Assembly: GCA_034676185.1 (NCBI GenBank)
Contig: JAUCCN010000019.1
Location: forward strand, 1-18,596
From: UBA7396 sp034676185
GTDB lineage: Bacteria > Patescibacteriota > Gracilibacteria > BD1-5 > UBA6164
Length of the DNA stretch: 18,596 nucleotides
Direction: 5' to 3'
The translations under genes and the position numbers were made by a program. Under the pieces are notes generated by a model, which had not been told where the DNA came from, did no database searches, and worked only from the letters and a program-made list of their open reading frames with translations. This document shows, one piece after another, positions 18,506-18,596 of this stretch (position 1 is its first letter; each line of letters opens with the position of its first letter).

Positions 18506-18596
18506 TTTTCTATCTTAAAATATAAATTTTTTCTATGAAATAACAAAAATTAATACCAGTGACAAAAAATATTAAATTTTAATTTTTAAATTATTG

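Noticed and set aside
1..18596. Widespread pseudogenes or sequencing errors as the cause of in-frame UGA codons
   Set aside because: UGA occurs at conserved Gly sites in intact families while UAA and UAG are absent inside the frames; decay would not be so selective.
1..18596. tRNA genes, CRISPR array, insertion sequence
   Set aside because: No cloverleaf-like segment, regularly spaced repeats or transposase motifs were recognised; covariance-model searches would be needed to exclude small RNAs.

Overview
The window is an AT-rich stretch of a bacterial genome that only makes sense if UGA is read as glycine (translation table 25). This code is known from the Candidate Phyla Radiation lineages Gracilibacteria (BD1-5/GN02) and Absconditabacteria (SR1). 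Read with the standard code, almost every gene breaks into short pieces. Read with UGA=Gly and only UAA/UAG as stops, the window resolves into 13 nearly back-to-back genes, and the recoded UGAs fall on family-invariant glycines: the Walker A motifs of ClpC, the GT51 transglycosylase motif, the Fic PGEYR motif and the prepilin cleavage glycine. I cannot tell from this window which of the two phyla it is.

Layout. Positions 1-923 (minus): a partial membrane-anchored small protein, preceded by a lipoprotein peroxiredoxin (Bcp type). Positions 1183-5914 (plus): a cell-wall pair, an LCP (LytR-CpsA-Psr) protein followed by a bifunctional class A penicillin-binding protein with C-terminal Ig-like domains. 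Positions 6039-6650 (plus): a typical 2-Cys peroxiredoxin with its own promoter and a perfect 7-1-7 palindrome resembling a Fur/PerR box at the predicted transcription start. Positions 6794-7282 (plus): a small secreted glucosaminidase-like enzyme that looks laterally acquired. It has different codon use, no internal UGA, the only convincing Shine-Dalgarno site and a GC-rich terminator. Positions 7326-7790 (minus): a YtxH-like protein. Positions 7863-11931 (minus): a two-gene unit made of a large surface protein (prepilin-like N-terminus, FecR domain, LamG-like C-terminus) followed one base later by a tandem Fic-domain protein. Positions 12185-18473 (plus): clpC, two unrecognised secreted proteins and methionine aminopeptidase.

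Themes. The genes concern the cell envelope (LCP, PBP, glucosaminidase, pilin-like adhesin), peroxide defence (two peroxiredoxins) and protein quality control (ClpC, Map). This fits an episymbiotic or predatory CPR cell living against other bacteria, but that lifestyle is inferred from the lineage and gene content. Apart from the glucosaminidase, none of the genes has an obvious Shine-Dalgarno site; starts are preceded by A/T-rich leaders.

No rRNA, tRNA, CRISPR array or insertion sequence was recognised. The longest non-coding gaps are about 250-260 bases (924-1182 and 11932-12184), both divergent promoter regions.
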